From contig LR746280.1 in the NCBI GenBank assembly GCA_902729315.2, forward strand, positions 406,001-470,000: a DNA stretch of 64,000 nt, in the 5' to 3' direction. The DNA is from Spirodela intermedia (Eukaryota > Streptophyta > Magnoliopsida > Alismatales > Araceae). Position numbers and translations under genes: made by a program. The notes beneath the pieces are model-generated. The model was given only the letters and a program-made list of their open reading frames with translations. It was not told the origin of the DNA and made no database searches. Positions 1 to 12,700 of this stretch are shown piece after piece (the first letter of the stretch is position 1; every line of letters begins with the position of its first letter).

Positions 1-16
1 CGGAGCAGGTACGGCT

Positions 17-23
<7 letters not shown>

Positions 24-55
<32 letters not shown>
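24..55. repeat. (CT)n microsatellite
   Basis: This is a near-perfect CT dinucleotide run. It ends in CTAG, so it could also serve as the polypyrimidine tract of an upstream intron of the K+ channel gene that follows. Confidence 0.9.
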
Positions 56-56
<1 letters not shown>

Positions 57-211
57 GGATACCCGGATAACATCATGAAAGCTCTAAGCATGAAACTTAC
101 CTGGTTAATTCAGAATCAGTATGTTAAGCCCTGAGATGTTAGGGCGACCTCAGAGCATGGCAACGGGCATTGAGACACCTCGTGATGCTGCTGACGGCTA
201 GAACTCCGCAG

Positions 212-1566
212 GTTCTGAAGAAACTGGGGGCGAATGAAGTGGCGGGAGAGATCGGGGTGATCTTCAACATCCCGCAGCCTTTCACTGTAAGGAGCAAGAG
301 GCTCTCTCAGATCATCAAGATCAGCCATTCCCATTTCACCCAGATCGTTCAGTCCAACATCTCAGACCGGCGGAAGATCATCCACAACTATCTGCAGGTC
401 GGCGCTCTGAGGGCGAGAGCGAGTGCTAGTTTTCCAGAGTTTGTCGTCTGATGATAAAAGGAACACGCTCTTCTCCCACCTTGCAGTTCCTGAGAGGCTT
501 GGAGCCGGAGATCCTCGACGAAATACCTTTCATTAGAGAATTGCTGACCGACATGAATGACCAGGTGAGCGCCCCGAACCAGCATGAATATCTGATTGAA
601 GGACCGAGGAAGGTCAACGCCATTCCGACGAAATCCGGGTCCCCCGGAAAATATTTTTTCACTTTTTATTTTATTTTAGGAATCTAAAGAGCCTCCTCCC
701 CCGGATATTTCCTTCCACGTGAAAATGATTTAATCGAAGTAATTTACTAAATTTATCTTCTGTTGTTGTCAGACCCAGAGGGCCAATTGACCCATAAGGC
801 ATTAAAATATATATTTAAAATTTTCATAATTTTAAATATTCTCTGCTATAATTTCTAATGACTAATGTGGGCAGTACTCTGAAGCAAATGAGAATCTGGG
901 GGAATGCGACGCTCCACCACGGGGAGAAGCTCAAGATGCCGGCGTTCGAGGTAATCGAAGTCAGAGTTGACGCATGCTGCTCATGTGATGGCATTCTGAT
1001 GTCAACTAAAGCCGTTGACTTTACAAAGCAACGGTCACAGCGACCAAAACTGTGCTACTTTTCTATAAAAATATACTATTTATATATCGAAACAGTGAGA
1101 AAATCCAAAAATCTGCTATTATTTCCTCTTTCAGGTGATAAACCCACGAGAGTAGTGATGCATGGGCGTCGTCCGGATGAAGGTGATGGAACGCGCACTG
1201 CTCCAGGAAAGCTCGTCTTTCTCCCGGAGTCCATTGGCGAGCTCCTCAAGCTAGCAGGTGCGAGATGCTGTCACTTTTGCCACGCTACTCTCTTAGCCAT
1301 GAAGAACACGGAAGACTCTATGGAAGGAATATCATTTTCGGATCGTTCATTATTATATATTAATGGGCAAAGTTTATATCCGATATTTCTTAAATCCGAT
1401 CAATCACTGCAGTGCAGTGAGCAGCTTATCTTCTTGACGCGCTCTTTTGCTCCATGATGCAGAGAGAAAGTTCGGAATCTCAGCAAGCAAGGTCCTCATG
1501 GCGGACGGCTCACAAGTGGAGGAGCTGAACGTTCTGCGAGAAAAAGACAAGATCTACGTGTGCTGA
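212..1566 (+). CDS. 3' part of inward-rectifying Shaker K+ channel (KAT/AKT2 type)
   Basis: This is the C-terminal end of a plant voltage-gated potassium channel; the pore region lies outside the window. Five phase-consistent exons are visible: 212-397, 487-564, 875-950, 1135-1257 and 1463-1566 (TGA). Exon one encodes the end of the cyclic-nucleotide-binding domain, with the typical GEIGVIFNIPQPFTVR and RLSQ stretch. Exon two carries the helix after it (FLRGLEPEILDEIPF). The last two exons form the KHA tetramerisation domain (GKLVFLPESIGELLKLA, then ADGSQVEELNVLREKD). No ankyrin repeats fit between the cNBD and the KHA, which favours a KAT-type channel over AKT1/AKT2. The sequence between 56 and 211 may hold another exon that I could not place. 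Such channels carry K+ influx at the plasma membrane, for example in guard cells or phloem. Family membership is firm; the subgroup is an inference. Confidence 0.85.
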
Positions 1567-2557
1567 AGTGGAGCTGGTTCCCCTTGTGATTGACCATTTC
1601 TACTACGGTTAAGAAGACGAGGGAAGAACTCGGAGATTCTGACCGCCGAGTTGACCGGGGAGAGAGGAAAAAGGCCACATGAAATTCTCCCAAGAACATG
1701 GAACCCTGCTCATCCAAGATGCACGAGGGCTTCTTTTTTTTTTTTCACATTTCTGGAATAATTAAATTATACCAGTATTGGCAGGGAATTTGTCGCGAGT
1801 GAAATGTTTTTTCAAAAAAATCCTATCTTTCAATGTCTTTTTTTTCATTAGTTCTATGGTAAGCAGGTCAACGTACCCTAGACTGGGTTGACATCAACTA
1901 AATTAGGTTGACAAACTGGTTGACCTGATTGGAAGACACACTTTGTTGACTTAGTACGGTCTCACAACTAGTTGACTTGACAGGATTCCAAGACTAGTTT
2001 AACACGCAAATCATGAATGTAAAATATAAGGGGAACACATTTTATGCTGATCTTAAAATAAAATATAATACTTCTTTTAATTAACTTGGAAAAAAAGCCA
2101 ATGATGTTTTGTCGCGGCTGCGTTGACTTAAGTTCAATGAGGGGGACATATTGAGTTGACTTCAGTGCAGCTGATATCTCAAGAGGACCGACCACCATCC
2201 GCGGTCAAACTTTTTACCAAACCCCACAAAAGAAAAGAGGGGAAAAAATCGTCAGATGGGGTAGAGGAGATGTGATTTCTTGAAGCATAAAACATATCTT
2301 GGGCATCTAAATCGAGAGAAACGAAGCAGCTCTTCAAAAGTTTCGTGAGAAGGATCCTGTGTGTTACGCGGGTGACACCGTCTTACTACGTATATCCACG
2401 TGGGAGACACCTGGACGGCGATGGATGATTTGGAATCGCTGACCTGTGCCCTCGTGTGCCTCGGGATTCGATATTGGGCCCTGATTCGTGCATTGGCTCA
2501 TTCGTTCAACGGCACGTGGTATTCGACAAAGAAAGCCTCTAGAAACAAAGGCATCGT
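1567..2557. other. Intergenic: channel 3' flank and MBF1c upstream region
   Basis: I see no coding sequence here. The stretch from about 1870 to 2215 is rich in TTGAC/GTCAA motifs, which match the W-box core bound by WRKY factors. They recur too often to be read individually. A TTCttGAA half heat-shock element lies at 2277-2284. Confidence 0.5.
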
Positions 2558-2570
2558 GAAACTTCAAGAA
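2558..2570 (+). promoter_or_regulatory. Heat-shock element upstream of MBF1c
   Basis: The sequence reads GAAacTTCaaGAA, a perfect three-unit nGAAnnTTCnnGAAn element for a heat-shock-factor trimer. It lies 20 bp upstream of the TATA box and 88 bp upstream of the ATG. MBF1c genes are known to be heat-inducible, so location and function agree. Confidence 0.75.
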
Positions 2571-2590
2571 GCATCTCGACTCGACTGGTC

Positions 2591-2598
2591 TATAAATA
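2591..2598 (+). promoter_or_regulatory. TATA box of MBF1c
   Basis: TATAAATA lies 61 bp upstream of the ATG and just downstream of the heat-shock element. Transcription would be expected to start near 2620-2630. Confidence 0.75.
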
Positions 2599-2658
2599 GC
2601 ATTTGATGGTTGCTGTTTCTCGTCGTCTTCATCATTTTGTGTACGGAGCAGAGCAGAG

Positions 2659-3108
2659 ATGCCGAACAGATCGTCGGGGGTCATCTCGCAGGACTGGGAG
2701 CCGGTGGTTCTGAACCGGCGGAAGACGAAGGCCTCGGAGCTCCGCGATCCTAAGGCCGTGAACCAGGCGATTCGGGCGGGGGCCGTCGTGGAGACAGTGA
2801 AGAAGCACGACGGCGGATCCAACCGGAAGGGATCGTCGGCGACGGCGGGGCCGGTGGTGAACGCGCGGAAGCTCGACGAGCAGACGGAGCCGGCGGCCCT
2901 GGATCGGGTGCCGACGGAGATGAGGCTGGCCATCCAGAAGGCGAGGCTGGCGAAGAAGATGAGCCAGGCGGATCTCGCGAAGGCGATCTGTGAGAAACCA
3001 CAAGTGGTGCAAGAGTACGAGAGCGGTAAGGCGGTGCCTAACCATGTAGTGCTCGCCAAGATGGAGAGGATCCTGGAAGTCAAGCTCCGCGGCAAGGCGG
3101 TCAAGTGA
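2659..3108 (+). CDS. MBF1C: Multiprotein-bridging factor 1c (transcriptional coactivator)
   Basis: A single-exon gene for a 149-residue protein, the usual length for MBF1c. Residues 1-80 form the MBF1 N-terminal domain, starting with the typical SQDWEPVVL segment and including LRDPKAVNQAIRAG. Residues about 85-140 are the Cro/C1-type helix-turn-helix (KKMSQADLAKAI, then QEYESGKAVP) that binds TBP, so the protein bridges bZIP-type factors to the basal machinery. The C-terminus ends in LRGKAVK. The divergence from the MBF1a/b consensus and the intronless structure match the c-type, which in plants is a heat- and stress-response regulator. The heat-shock element and TATA box directly upstream support this. 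The start is the first ATG and aligns with family N-termini. Confidence 0.95.
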   Translation: MPNRSSGVISQDWEPVVLNRRKTKASELRDPKAVNQAIRAGAVVETVKKHDGGSNRKGSSATAGPVVNARKLDEQTEPAALDRVPTEMRLAIQKARLAKKMSQADLAKAICEKPQVVQEYESGKAVPNHVVLAKMERILEVKLRGKAVK

Positions 3109-3707
3109 AGGAGGGGGTAGGCTATCACTTCACCCCCCTATGGATGCATCAGATAGCTACGCCTGTTTGTTCTTAAGGGATCGTTGGAAGTCACGGAGGG
3201 ATGTTAAGCAGCTTGTCACGGTTGACGCTGCCTGTAAGTAATTGACATCGCATGAACGCTGTCGTCGGGGAACGACCTCGTCTTAAACTGCGTGCGCCCC
3301 CCAAAAAAATTATGCTGTTGTTTCTTTAGTGACATTTTGGTTTGTTTCACCTATGAGAATATCTCATTTTACTGGTAATTTTGAAAATAGGTATTTCGTA
3401 ATTTTTGGCGGTAATATCTTACCATCGCTCTGTGTGGGAGAGGAGGGAGGGAGGGGGGGAGAAAGAGAGAGAGAGAGAGAGAGACGACGTGTGACATAGG
3501 ATAGGAGTTCGGGCTAGCAAGGATTATCGCCAGGCCCAAAAGTACTAGATAATTTATTTTGACGGAAATACCCCTTTCTGGCGGGAATTCTTCTCCGTCT
3601 TCGTGAGCTCTGTGATACCCGCCGCTGCTTCGTCGCGCGCCTCTTCGTGGTCTCTTCTTCGGCAAGCACTACACCTAGGGTTCCTGCGCCGGTTTATCGC
3701 AGCAAAG
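3109..3707. other. Intergenic spacer between MBF1c and RTEL1
   Basis: No gene is seen. A GA tract with flanking GGGAGG repeats lies at about 3437-3484. The final 100 bp is the likely RTEL1 5' leader. Confidence 0.5.
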
Positions 3708-6700
3708 ATGCCGATCTACAGAATTAGAGGGATCGATGTGGATTTCCCCTTCGAAGCATACGACTGTCAGATTGTCTACATGGAGAGGGTCATTCAGTCC
3801 TTGCAGGAGGTGCGCTCTCCACGTCCGTTCTAGTTCTCTGAAGATTTTTATCTTCACTTGTTTGAAATCGTCGCCCGTGGCCTGCCGCTGTTGAATCGGT
3901 GGCAACAGGATGATTGGTGACGACAGAACAAGCTGCTTCATCCTCTCAACGCGGCTCATTGCCTTCTTGAGAGCTCCATTTGTACCCACGATTCAGTTTC
4001 TTAAGGTTTTTTCTCTGTTCCAGAGCCGCAATGCGTTGTTGGAGAGTCCAACCGGGACGGGGAAGACTTTGTGTCTGCTTTGTGCGACGTTGGCTTGGAG
4101 GAAGAGTCTGGGGCCTTTCTCGAGCGAGTTTCAGAAGGAGAAACTCAGCCAGAGCTCTGATGATGCGTCTCTATCGCAACGTCGATCAAGTTATCCTACC
4201 ATCATATATACTTCGCGAACCCACAGCCAGCTGAAGCAAGTCATTCGAGAATTGAAAGCGAGTAACTACAGGTTATTTCCCTCTTTCATTTCAGCTGATC
4301 ACTAATGCAACTACATAGCTTTTTTCTTTCGTCATATGTACCGCCGACTTCTCATTATCTATAAAGTCAATGCATACTAGTCATTTGGTTAAATATGCAA
4401 ACTCCACGTCATGGTGTCCGAATCCATTTGAGCTACCTGCTAGTCGTTGCGCACCAACGCACAGATGTATTTATTCTCATCTTTCAAATGGGGGTTTCAG
4501 AAGTAGTGCTTCTGGATCTCTGAGTGGTTCAGAAGTATTACAAGAAGTCAGCCACTTTATCTCGAGGCAGATGTGAATCATAACAACGCCCCTGTTTCTT
4601 TTTCTACTTGGGTGAAGAAATACACTTAAGATTACTAATTCGATTGTGACTGAGCATTTGGATCAATTAGGTGGCCGTGCTACCTTATACTTTTAGTCTA
4701 AGAACATTGATAATCATTTTTCTAAACCTAAACTAATAATGCATTTCTGTTCGGCTCTCTTCTCCCCCTTCGTGGTAAACAATGATGTGAACCAGGTAGA
4801 AAGTTTGCAACTAGGGAAAAGATGGAGAAGCAACAGGATTCTCTTACAAGTAAGTTGTGTGGAACGTAAGCTGGGATAATAGCTCCTTTCAAATGGTCTG
4901 AAATATATCACTATTGAAGTTACCTTTTTTTTTTCAAATGCTCTGTAAATACAAGTTTTTTTTTAAATGCACAGGTTTATTTCACGTTTATCTTTAGAAG
5001 TATTATTTTGGATATGTAAATGACTGGCGTTGTAAATGCACAGGTCTGAAATCCATATGCTGTATGGAAGCATTTTTCAGTCTATCTTGTACAACGCCTT
5101 GGCCTGGATTTTGGGCGCTCATTTCTTTGTGATTTTTTTTTATCACCGAGCTGTACATCCATGAAACTTATACATGTTGACTTTATCTGATATTGGTAGA
5201 AGCGTTGTGAACTGTGGACCGAAAATTTTCAAGATAATTAGAATCGAATTATTTTGTACTGCAGAATTTGATATTCTTTTTTATACTGTAAAAATATTGC
5301 AGGCCCAAAATGGGGATACTGGGTTCTCGTGAGCAGATGTGCATTCATGACAAAGTGAGAACGCTTCAAGGAAGTGCCCAAAATAATGCTTGCTATTACC
5401 TCCGTAAAAAGCGTTCATGCAGGCATCACTGTCTTGCTTCCGGTGTGTCCTCCTGCCTATGGAATTGTATTTCATCATCGGCTAGTCTTGGTCCATCAGT
5501 TATTTCTATCTTTTTTCCCATGCTGCGACAGTTTTTCCTCTCTTCTGTTCTCGGATTGTGCATATGAATAAATAATAATCAGTTACGGTTCAGCTTCCAA
5601 AAGGGAATCTTGCTTTAGATAGAGTATCCTATGTTTGTCCTCGTTTCCTACAAGGACAATGCTGAGTGGATCCAAGACTGATTGGGGAACAATACTATCA
5701 TCAAAGAGGGAGTGTAGATTTTTTGGTTGATTATATATTTTCGTCCATGGAACATTGGCGGATTCAGGAAAACCTTCCATCTCTCGTGAATGAATTCCTG
5801 CCAATAGTAGTCAGGTAGAGAAGTGGTGGTCATCAAGTTAGATTTCCTGAAAGCCTATAACCACCTGCGTTGTCAACCAATTTTTATCATTTTAGAGAGC
5901 ATAGATATTAGTCAGCGATGAAATGGTGTCTACTCAGATGTATATCCTCCGGCCATCCTTCCATAAAGAACAAAAAATAAAAATTCACGGTAGAAACCTC
6001 TATTTTAAGATAGTACATATTATTTATATCCATTTATAACGATACTTTTGATTCATAAGATGCATGTGGAAGACTGAAAATTAAAAAAAGAGCTCTATAG
6101 CTGTAGGATTCCCATATTTTAATCCCAATTTAGATTTATGGCTTACCCGAAACCTAGGACTTTGAACCTGGTTCTTGTCAGTAAGTAGGTCATTGCACAG
6201 AGAGGTAAGTAATGAGATTGGGTTGTGATTGGTGGTGACAAGGTGCGATTGGAGCAGGGAGGTTTGGAATATCTCTGTTACGATCTCTGACACATCAAAT
6301 ATGTGCTCATATGCAATTATGATGCAACTTTTCTACACTGCTTTTTATGCTGAGCAACGTCTTCACGGCTTTCTTGAATACCAGAACTTGATAATTGTAG
6401 TGATAGTTTCTACATTCATTTCACTCCTGGGATTTTGTTCCCTGGTGTCTTATTCAGTGGTCCAAATAAAGTATTTAATCATCTATGAATTACTTGTTCT
6501 TTCGTACAGATTTTATGAAAAGCCGTCCTGAGCTTGGAAATGAACCTTTCGACATTGAAGATTTGGTCAATATTGGAAAGACCGAGGGACCGTATGTTTT
6601 TTTAAGTACTCTTGTTATAAGTTCATCATCCGCCAGTCTTTAAGTTTCACAATATGTATATTTTTTCTGGTTCACATTCACTTATCATGAATTTCCTCTG

Positions 6701-9700
6701 CAGATGTCCATATTATATGTCCCGTGATCTTCACAAGACGGTTGACATTCTATTTTCTCCTTATAACTATTTAATAGATCCTGCTAGAAGGGATTCTCTT
6801 ACCGGTATTCAATGGGATAATGCTGTTCTTATTTTTGATGAAGCTCACAATTTGGTAAGTACTCGATGTAGCTTGTTACATGGGTTATTTCCAATTAATT
6901 ATTTGGTAGTCGGAGTCAATACTGGCCCAAATTTAATCATCGCCAAGGATGGCAGAGGATTGTCACTCTCTTCGGATATAAACTCGTTCTTTTTTTAAAT
7001 CTCATTTGATTGATTATGTCATAACTACCTTATGATCTAAAATGCAGGAAAGCATATGTGCTGATGCGGCATCTTTTGACTTGCCTTTGGGTTCTTTGTC
7101 TGCATGCATTTCTGAAGCAAATCAATGCGTTAGTATCTCCATTAAAAGGAGGACCATTCAGAAATCGGCTGAAAAGGATCATGATCCAGACAACTATGCT
7201 ATTCTCAAAGGTGGTTTTATTTTTCAGCTTCCTAGATTTCTCTCTTGTCCTGGTTAAGCGGTGAACCGGGTCAATTTTTCTACTGGGAATTGTTTGCTCC
7301 CACCCCTGAAAAAATTAATGGTACTGGTTGATTGACTGACTAACCTGGCTAACCTGGCTCATTGACGCCCATAATTGTTATGGAACTAATAATGAGCATC
7401 AGCATCAGTGGGAGACACAGAATAAAATTAAACTTTTATCATCAGTTGGCTGCTCTTGCTAATTGTGCGTTCTACAAGATTTTGTATATGCAATTTGATT
7501 AGTTGATTGATTATGCATCAATTTTCTTTCTCAAGTTCTTTGTTCATGACCATTGTGCTATTCTCGCAGCTCTTTTAATGAAACTTGAAAAACGAATCTG
7601 TGAAGTGGTCATCGACTCAAAAGAATTAGGTTTCACTCGCCCTGGTCTGTACATATACGAGTTCCTTTCGGAACTGAACATCACTTTTGAGACTGCCAAT
7701 ATGCTTACAAGTACAATCGAAAGTGGTGTACAGCTTCTTGAAGAGAGTAAGTAGAAACTTGCGTTTGTTGCTGCTATTTCTTTCTATTTTGGTAAAAAGT
7801 GTGCTTTTTTGTCAGTGAGACATTATATAATGATGCCTATGTGTATAAAAGTCGCATTTATCTTTTTGGTGTTGACTTATATTGTTGTTTGTAATTTGCC
7901 ATCTACGATTTTCTTTTTTTCTTAAATATTTTCTATTCGCTCATTATGACGTAATTTATAATCAATACGAATTGATATTTCGTTGATATCATGCAAAGGG
8001 CACATGAATGGCCATATAAACAGGATGAAGGGCACGATCTGTAGACTTGAAATTATCAAGGACATTCTGAAGATTATCTTCAGAGATGGTGGTAAAAGTC
8101 ATGCAGAGTTTTACCGTGTAAGTATGGATAGACTTCATCTCACTGTCATTTCGTAACTTAATATTTTCTAAGGTTGATTATCACATACCTCTAGTTTCTT
8201 AATTAAAAATTCTCTCCCATAGTTTCACGTGCAGGAATCTCAGCAAAATGTCTCTGATTCTATGAAAGGTACTAAAAAATCTCTCTTCTGCAATTTCGGT
8301 TGTTCGTACATTCTATCTCATATATCCTCCTTTTTTGTGAAGTACGGGGGTACCTTTGTTGATTTCTATGTTTTTATTAGAGGTGTCAATAGGCTCTGCT
8401 GGGGCTGGCGTTGTCGAGTTGATCGAAGGCTTTATACGTGTCCAAGATCCGGCCTGGAGAAGGACCTGAGAAATGAGCTCCAGCCTGGCAGTTGTCCTCA
8501 GGGATACAAGAGGGGAGAGAGGTTTTTCACAGAGGGAGGTGGGCGTGAGGGGCTGTTAGATAGGAGCAATGGAGGTGCGGGTGCTGCTAAGGGGATGTTT
8601 ATTTACATCTGGGAAGGCGAGTTCTCAGGAGGAAGTGGGAAGTTGTGAGGGTTCTTGCTGGGGTAGGGGAAGAAAGAGGAGGGAAAGAGGGAGTCCAAGT
8701 GCCTGCAGCCATATTGCAAAGAACTGAGTTTCTAGGGTTAACGTTGCCGTGTTAATGACCCCAGAAGTGAGTTTCCGTCTGTAGCCTGGTGCCCATTGAC
8801 TTGGCCAAGTTAATGGCCGGATGCCATTAAGGTCCATCACTTTGAAGTCTGGACTCACTCAGATGGGCACCAGGCTGGGCTGGGCTTGTTTGAATTTTTG
8901 GGCTTTACTGGTGGCTCAACATGGACATCACTTATATATTTTCTATTAGTTATAAATGTTCTCCTAGATTGTATAAATCTCTAAAAATATGTTCTTTCAC
9001 ATTTTGTGCACTCAACCTTCCTGAATGTGATGAAAATTGATTTGAAACAATCAAGAGTTTAATATGCACTATATGATGTGAAGTACCTATTGAGATAGTT
9101 ATTGCCAGGTATTGCAGGATATAATACCTTTCAGAGGTAAGTTTCATGGAAAAATCTTGGGAATCAGATTGCTGAGAATGTTTGGCGGAGAGGGTGAGAG
9201 AGGGAGAGAGAGAGAGATGTAACATTGGTCTGTCATGCGCTTGTCAGAGACTTTATTACCCCTACACCTTCTCTTCTCTCCCATAATTGTCTTTGCCTTG
9301 CAGCTCTTTTCTATTGATTTCATAAAGGTTTTTGCCCTACCAACGGAAGAAATACTTCACCTGTGCATGACTTGTGTAAAACTTGCTATATTGTCAAAGC
9401 AGCGGTTATCCTCGCAATACGTTGAGTTTATTTAGGAACTTTTCCCCTGAATGTTACTGGGCACATTTTGGTTGATAATCCCCTTGTTATTCTTACTTAT
9501 AGGAAAGTCCTCCAGGATACTCAGCTGGTGGTGTTTCAATCCTGGAATTGCCATGAAAGAATTTGAGCGTCTTAATGTGCGTTCTGTCATAATGACATCT
9601 GGTACATTGTCACCATTAGATTCATTTGCCCTCGAAATGAGCTTGTAGGTGGACGTTTTTTTATTCTCTCTTCCTCCAAGTTCAGTTACTGGTTATTTCT

Positions 9701-12700
9701 CCCTTTCCCTTCATGTTTCATGTCTTGCATTCTCATGCAGAGAATTTCCAATCAGGCTGGAGAACCCTCATGTGGTATCTCGCAGTCAAGTTTGGGTTGG
9801 AGTTGTTTCTCGTGGTCCATCTGGTTTTTCCTTCAATTCTTCCTATCGCAATCGGGATTCCGTGGATTACAAACAAGAACTCGGTAATGCAATTGGTAGG
9901 TGGAAGGCTCTGTGAACAATTTTGAATTGATTTTAAGGCATTTCTAAGGGGCTGACAGTCGTTGTCTCCATGCTCTATTTATTTGGCAGTAAACTTCGCA
10001 CGAATCGTACCTGATGGATTACTTGTATTTTTCCCCTCGTACTATCTTATGAACCAGTGCATCGAATGCTGGAGGAATATGGTATGGTAACATGTGAGAA
10101 AACCTTATTGAAATGTTTGTAGTCTTATCTTGCTTAACTCATATTTGTGATTACAGAATCATGCCAGCTCAACAGATTTGAGCACAATTTGGGAGAGGAT
10201 ATGCAAAAACAAGCAACCTGTTATTGAACCTAAGGAATCACAGCTGTTTGGCTCAGCAATTGAAGTAAGAAATCCTTATTTCTCCCATTTTTAATTATCT
10301 CCGTGATCTTTTTCTCAAAGGCATCAAAAAGTATTCATCAAACTTTTTGCGCCTATATTTCTTAATTCAGCCTTGTGACCTTTTCTGTACTTCTGAAAGT
10401 AACTTTTTATGAATGGTTTCAGGATTTTCAGGCAAAACTGCATGACAGATCTACTTCTGGAGCAGTTTTTTTTGCAGTATGCCGTGGCAAGGTCCTTTTT
10501 AAACAGATTATTACAGATTTCTTATGTTTTCACACTTCGCTTGATATCCTTGTTGAAGCGAGCTGTGCTCCATTAAGATATGCTCAATGAAGAGCTCTAA
10601 TTGGTTATACTTCCAAAGTATTGTTGAAATTCCATCCTTTTACTCTGGGTTGCTTTTTGAAATGGGTCCTGTATTTAGACGTTAGAGATGATGGCTTCTT
10701 TGAGGAAAACCTTCAACAACCATTTCAAAGTGTGATAGTCCCTTTGAATTCTGTCGTACACATGCACTGTGCTGCATGGCATGCTACATTTTCATTTTTC
10801 GTCTATCATTTGGCTTTTAGAGTTTTGGTGCTTGAACCATGATGACACAGACCTTCATGACTCTTGTAGTTCCTGTTCTCAGAGGCATGATTAAAGGAAT
10901 CGGCTAAATCTGGATTTCATCCCGTCTGAATAGTTAAAATAGTCACCAAATTCAGTTTGAATCAATTAAGGGACTGAATCAAAGCTGAAGTCCTCCATCT
11001 CTGGTGAGATTGATCAAATTTCTGTCCTATGCAAAATATCTAAAACGCATTGGCACCACTACTGCCATCAGAGGAAGAATATATCTGGGTAGTTCGTAAT
11101 GGAGGAAAGAATACGACAAATAGTGTGGGAAAGTACAAAGGAAGGATAAGAAAGCAATGAAAAATAGTTGGAAGCAACCTACCAAAACTGCTTTGCTAAA
11201 TGCTTTTACCTGCTTCTGATCATAGATTCTCCTAAATGTTTACATGATCGGCTTGTTTTATCACATTTGGCGTCATCTTCTTTATCACATTAAAAGAAAC
11301 TTTCATCTTTAAGCCATGTTTTTCAAGTGTGCTTCAGTTTTCGTGTAATTTCGCAGGTAAGTGAGGGTCTTGATTTCGCCGACCATGCAGGGAGAGCTGT
11401 GATTGTAACTGGAATGCCATTTTCCATGATGGCTGATCCGAAGGTTTGATAATGCTGTATATGGATGGCCATATATTAAATATTCAGACTGATCTGTGTT
11501 TCACCTTTTTCTCTGTATTTTCTACTAACATATATTTGCCATGATTTCTGCCATTGGGGTGGTTTTAACAATTCAAGTTTAACTGGTTCATGGTCCTGGT
11601 AGGGGATCACAAGAAAAATGCCAAACTACTTTTGATGACTGAAATTTTGAATTGCAACTTAAGCCTCGTCATCATGATCTGGTACTTCTACAGAGTATTG
11701 GAATAAGTTAAATGGTGTCAATTTTATTTTTTTTGGTGATGAGAAATTCCATTTCTCAGGTTCTCAGAAGGGTTCCTTCCTGATACAGGTCGGAACCATC
11801 TGGGTCCACCTGCGGCTGCGTTCTTCTCTTGCTTGGATACCTATTTCCTTTCACTCGTGTAATAAAATATTAATATTTATTCAATTAGTTATCCTATAGT
11901 TCTATAGCATACATTACTATTACTTATAACATTGAAGAGTGAGTTGACTTTCCCATGCATTTTGGCTTTATACATGGACTTATCCCATCTCATATTTTTG
12001 CTGCTTACATGTTTCTACTTAATTACTGTTTTACTTTGTCAAAATACTTTTCGAAGAAATTCCGATAGAGCTGCTACCTTCAAATGACACTACCCAAGCT
12101 CCAAGAGTGTTAACGAGGACTCTGAGGATGTTAATATAGGAAAACTAAATGACCGAGTGAATGAATATAGGTAATACTTCCTATATTGTACTAAGACATA
12201 ATGCTCCCGGCTTCATATCCCATTTTTCCTGGTATCACTTGCCCAGCACCACTGTGCTGCAGTGGTATAGGTTCAAGATAATTATTTTAAATTTCCAAAG
12301 ATGATTAATGTGTCTTGGCACAGCCAGTTTTTTTTTTTTTTGGTAGGAAGTTCTGTGGAGAACTTCCGTTTTCTCTCTTTCAATCCTTTTCTCCCTATTT
12401 TATGAATAAGAACCATCGGCATCAAGTCTATGTTATGGACGATTCTTTATGTCGTTTTCGGATATGGTAATGTAAAACATGTTTATGGTGCAGAGGAACG
12501 GCAGATTCAGAGAGAGTTGATTCTGTTTTCAGTATTTTTCTTGTCTATAAGTCGCCATGCTTTTCCTGCGGCTAGAGAGCTGCCATTCCGAGAGAGTTGC
12601 CATATTTTCTGTGCTCAATATTTTCCTATGGATTATTGAGTTTATATAGATTTTTTTTCAAATGAAGAGTTTCATTTCTGGAAAGGAACGGGATATGGAG

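Noticed and set aside
8229-8648. 139-residue frame in an RTEL1 intron
   Set aside because: Only its first 40 nt are exon (8223-8268); the rest is intron after a GT donor.
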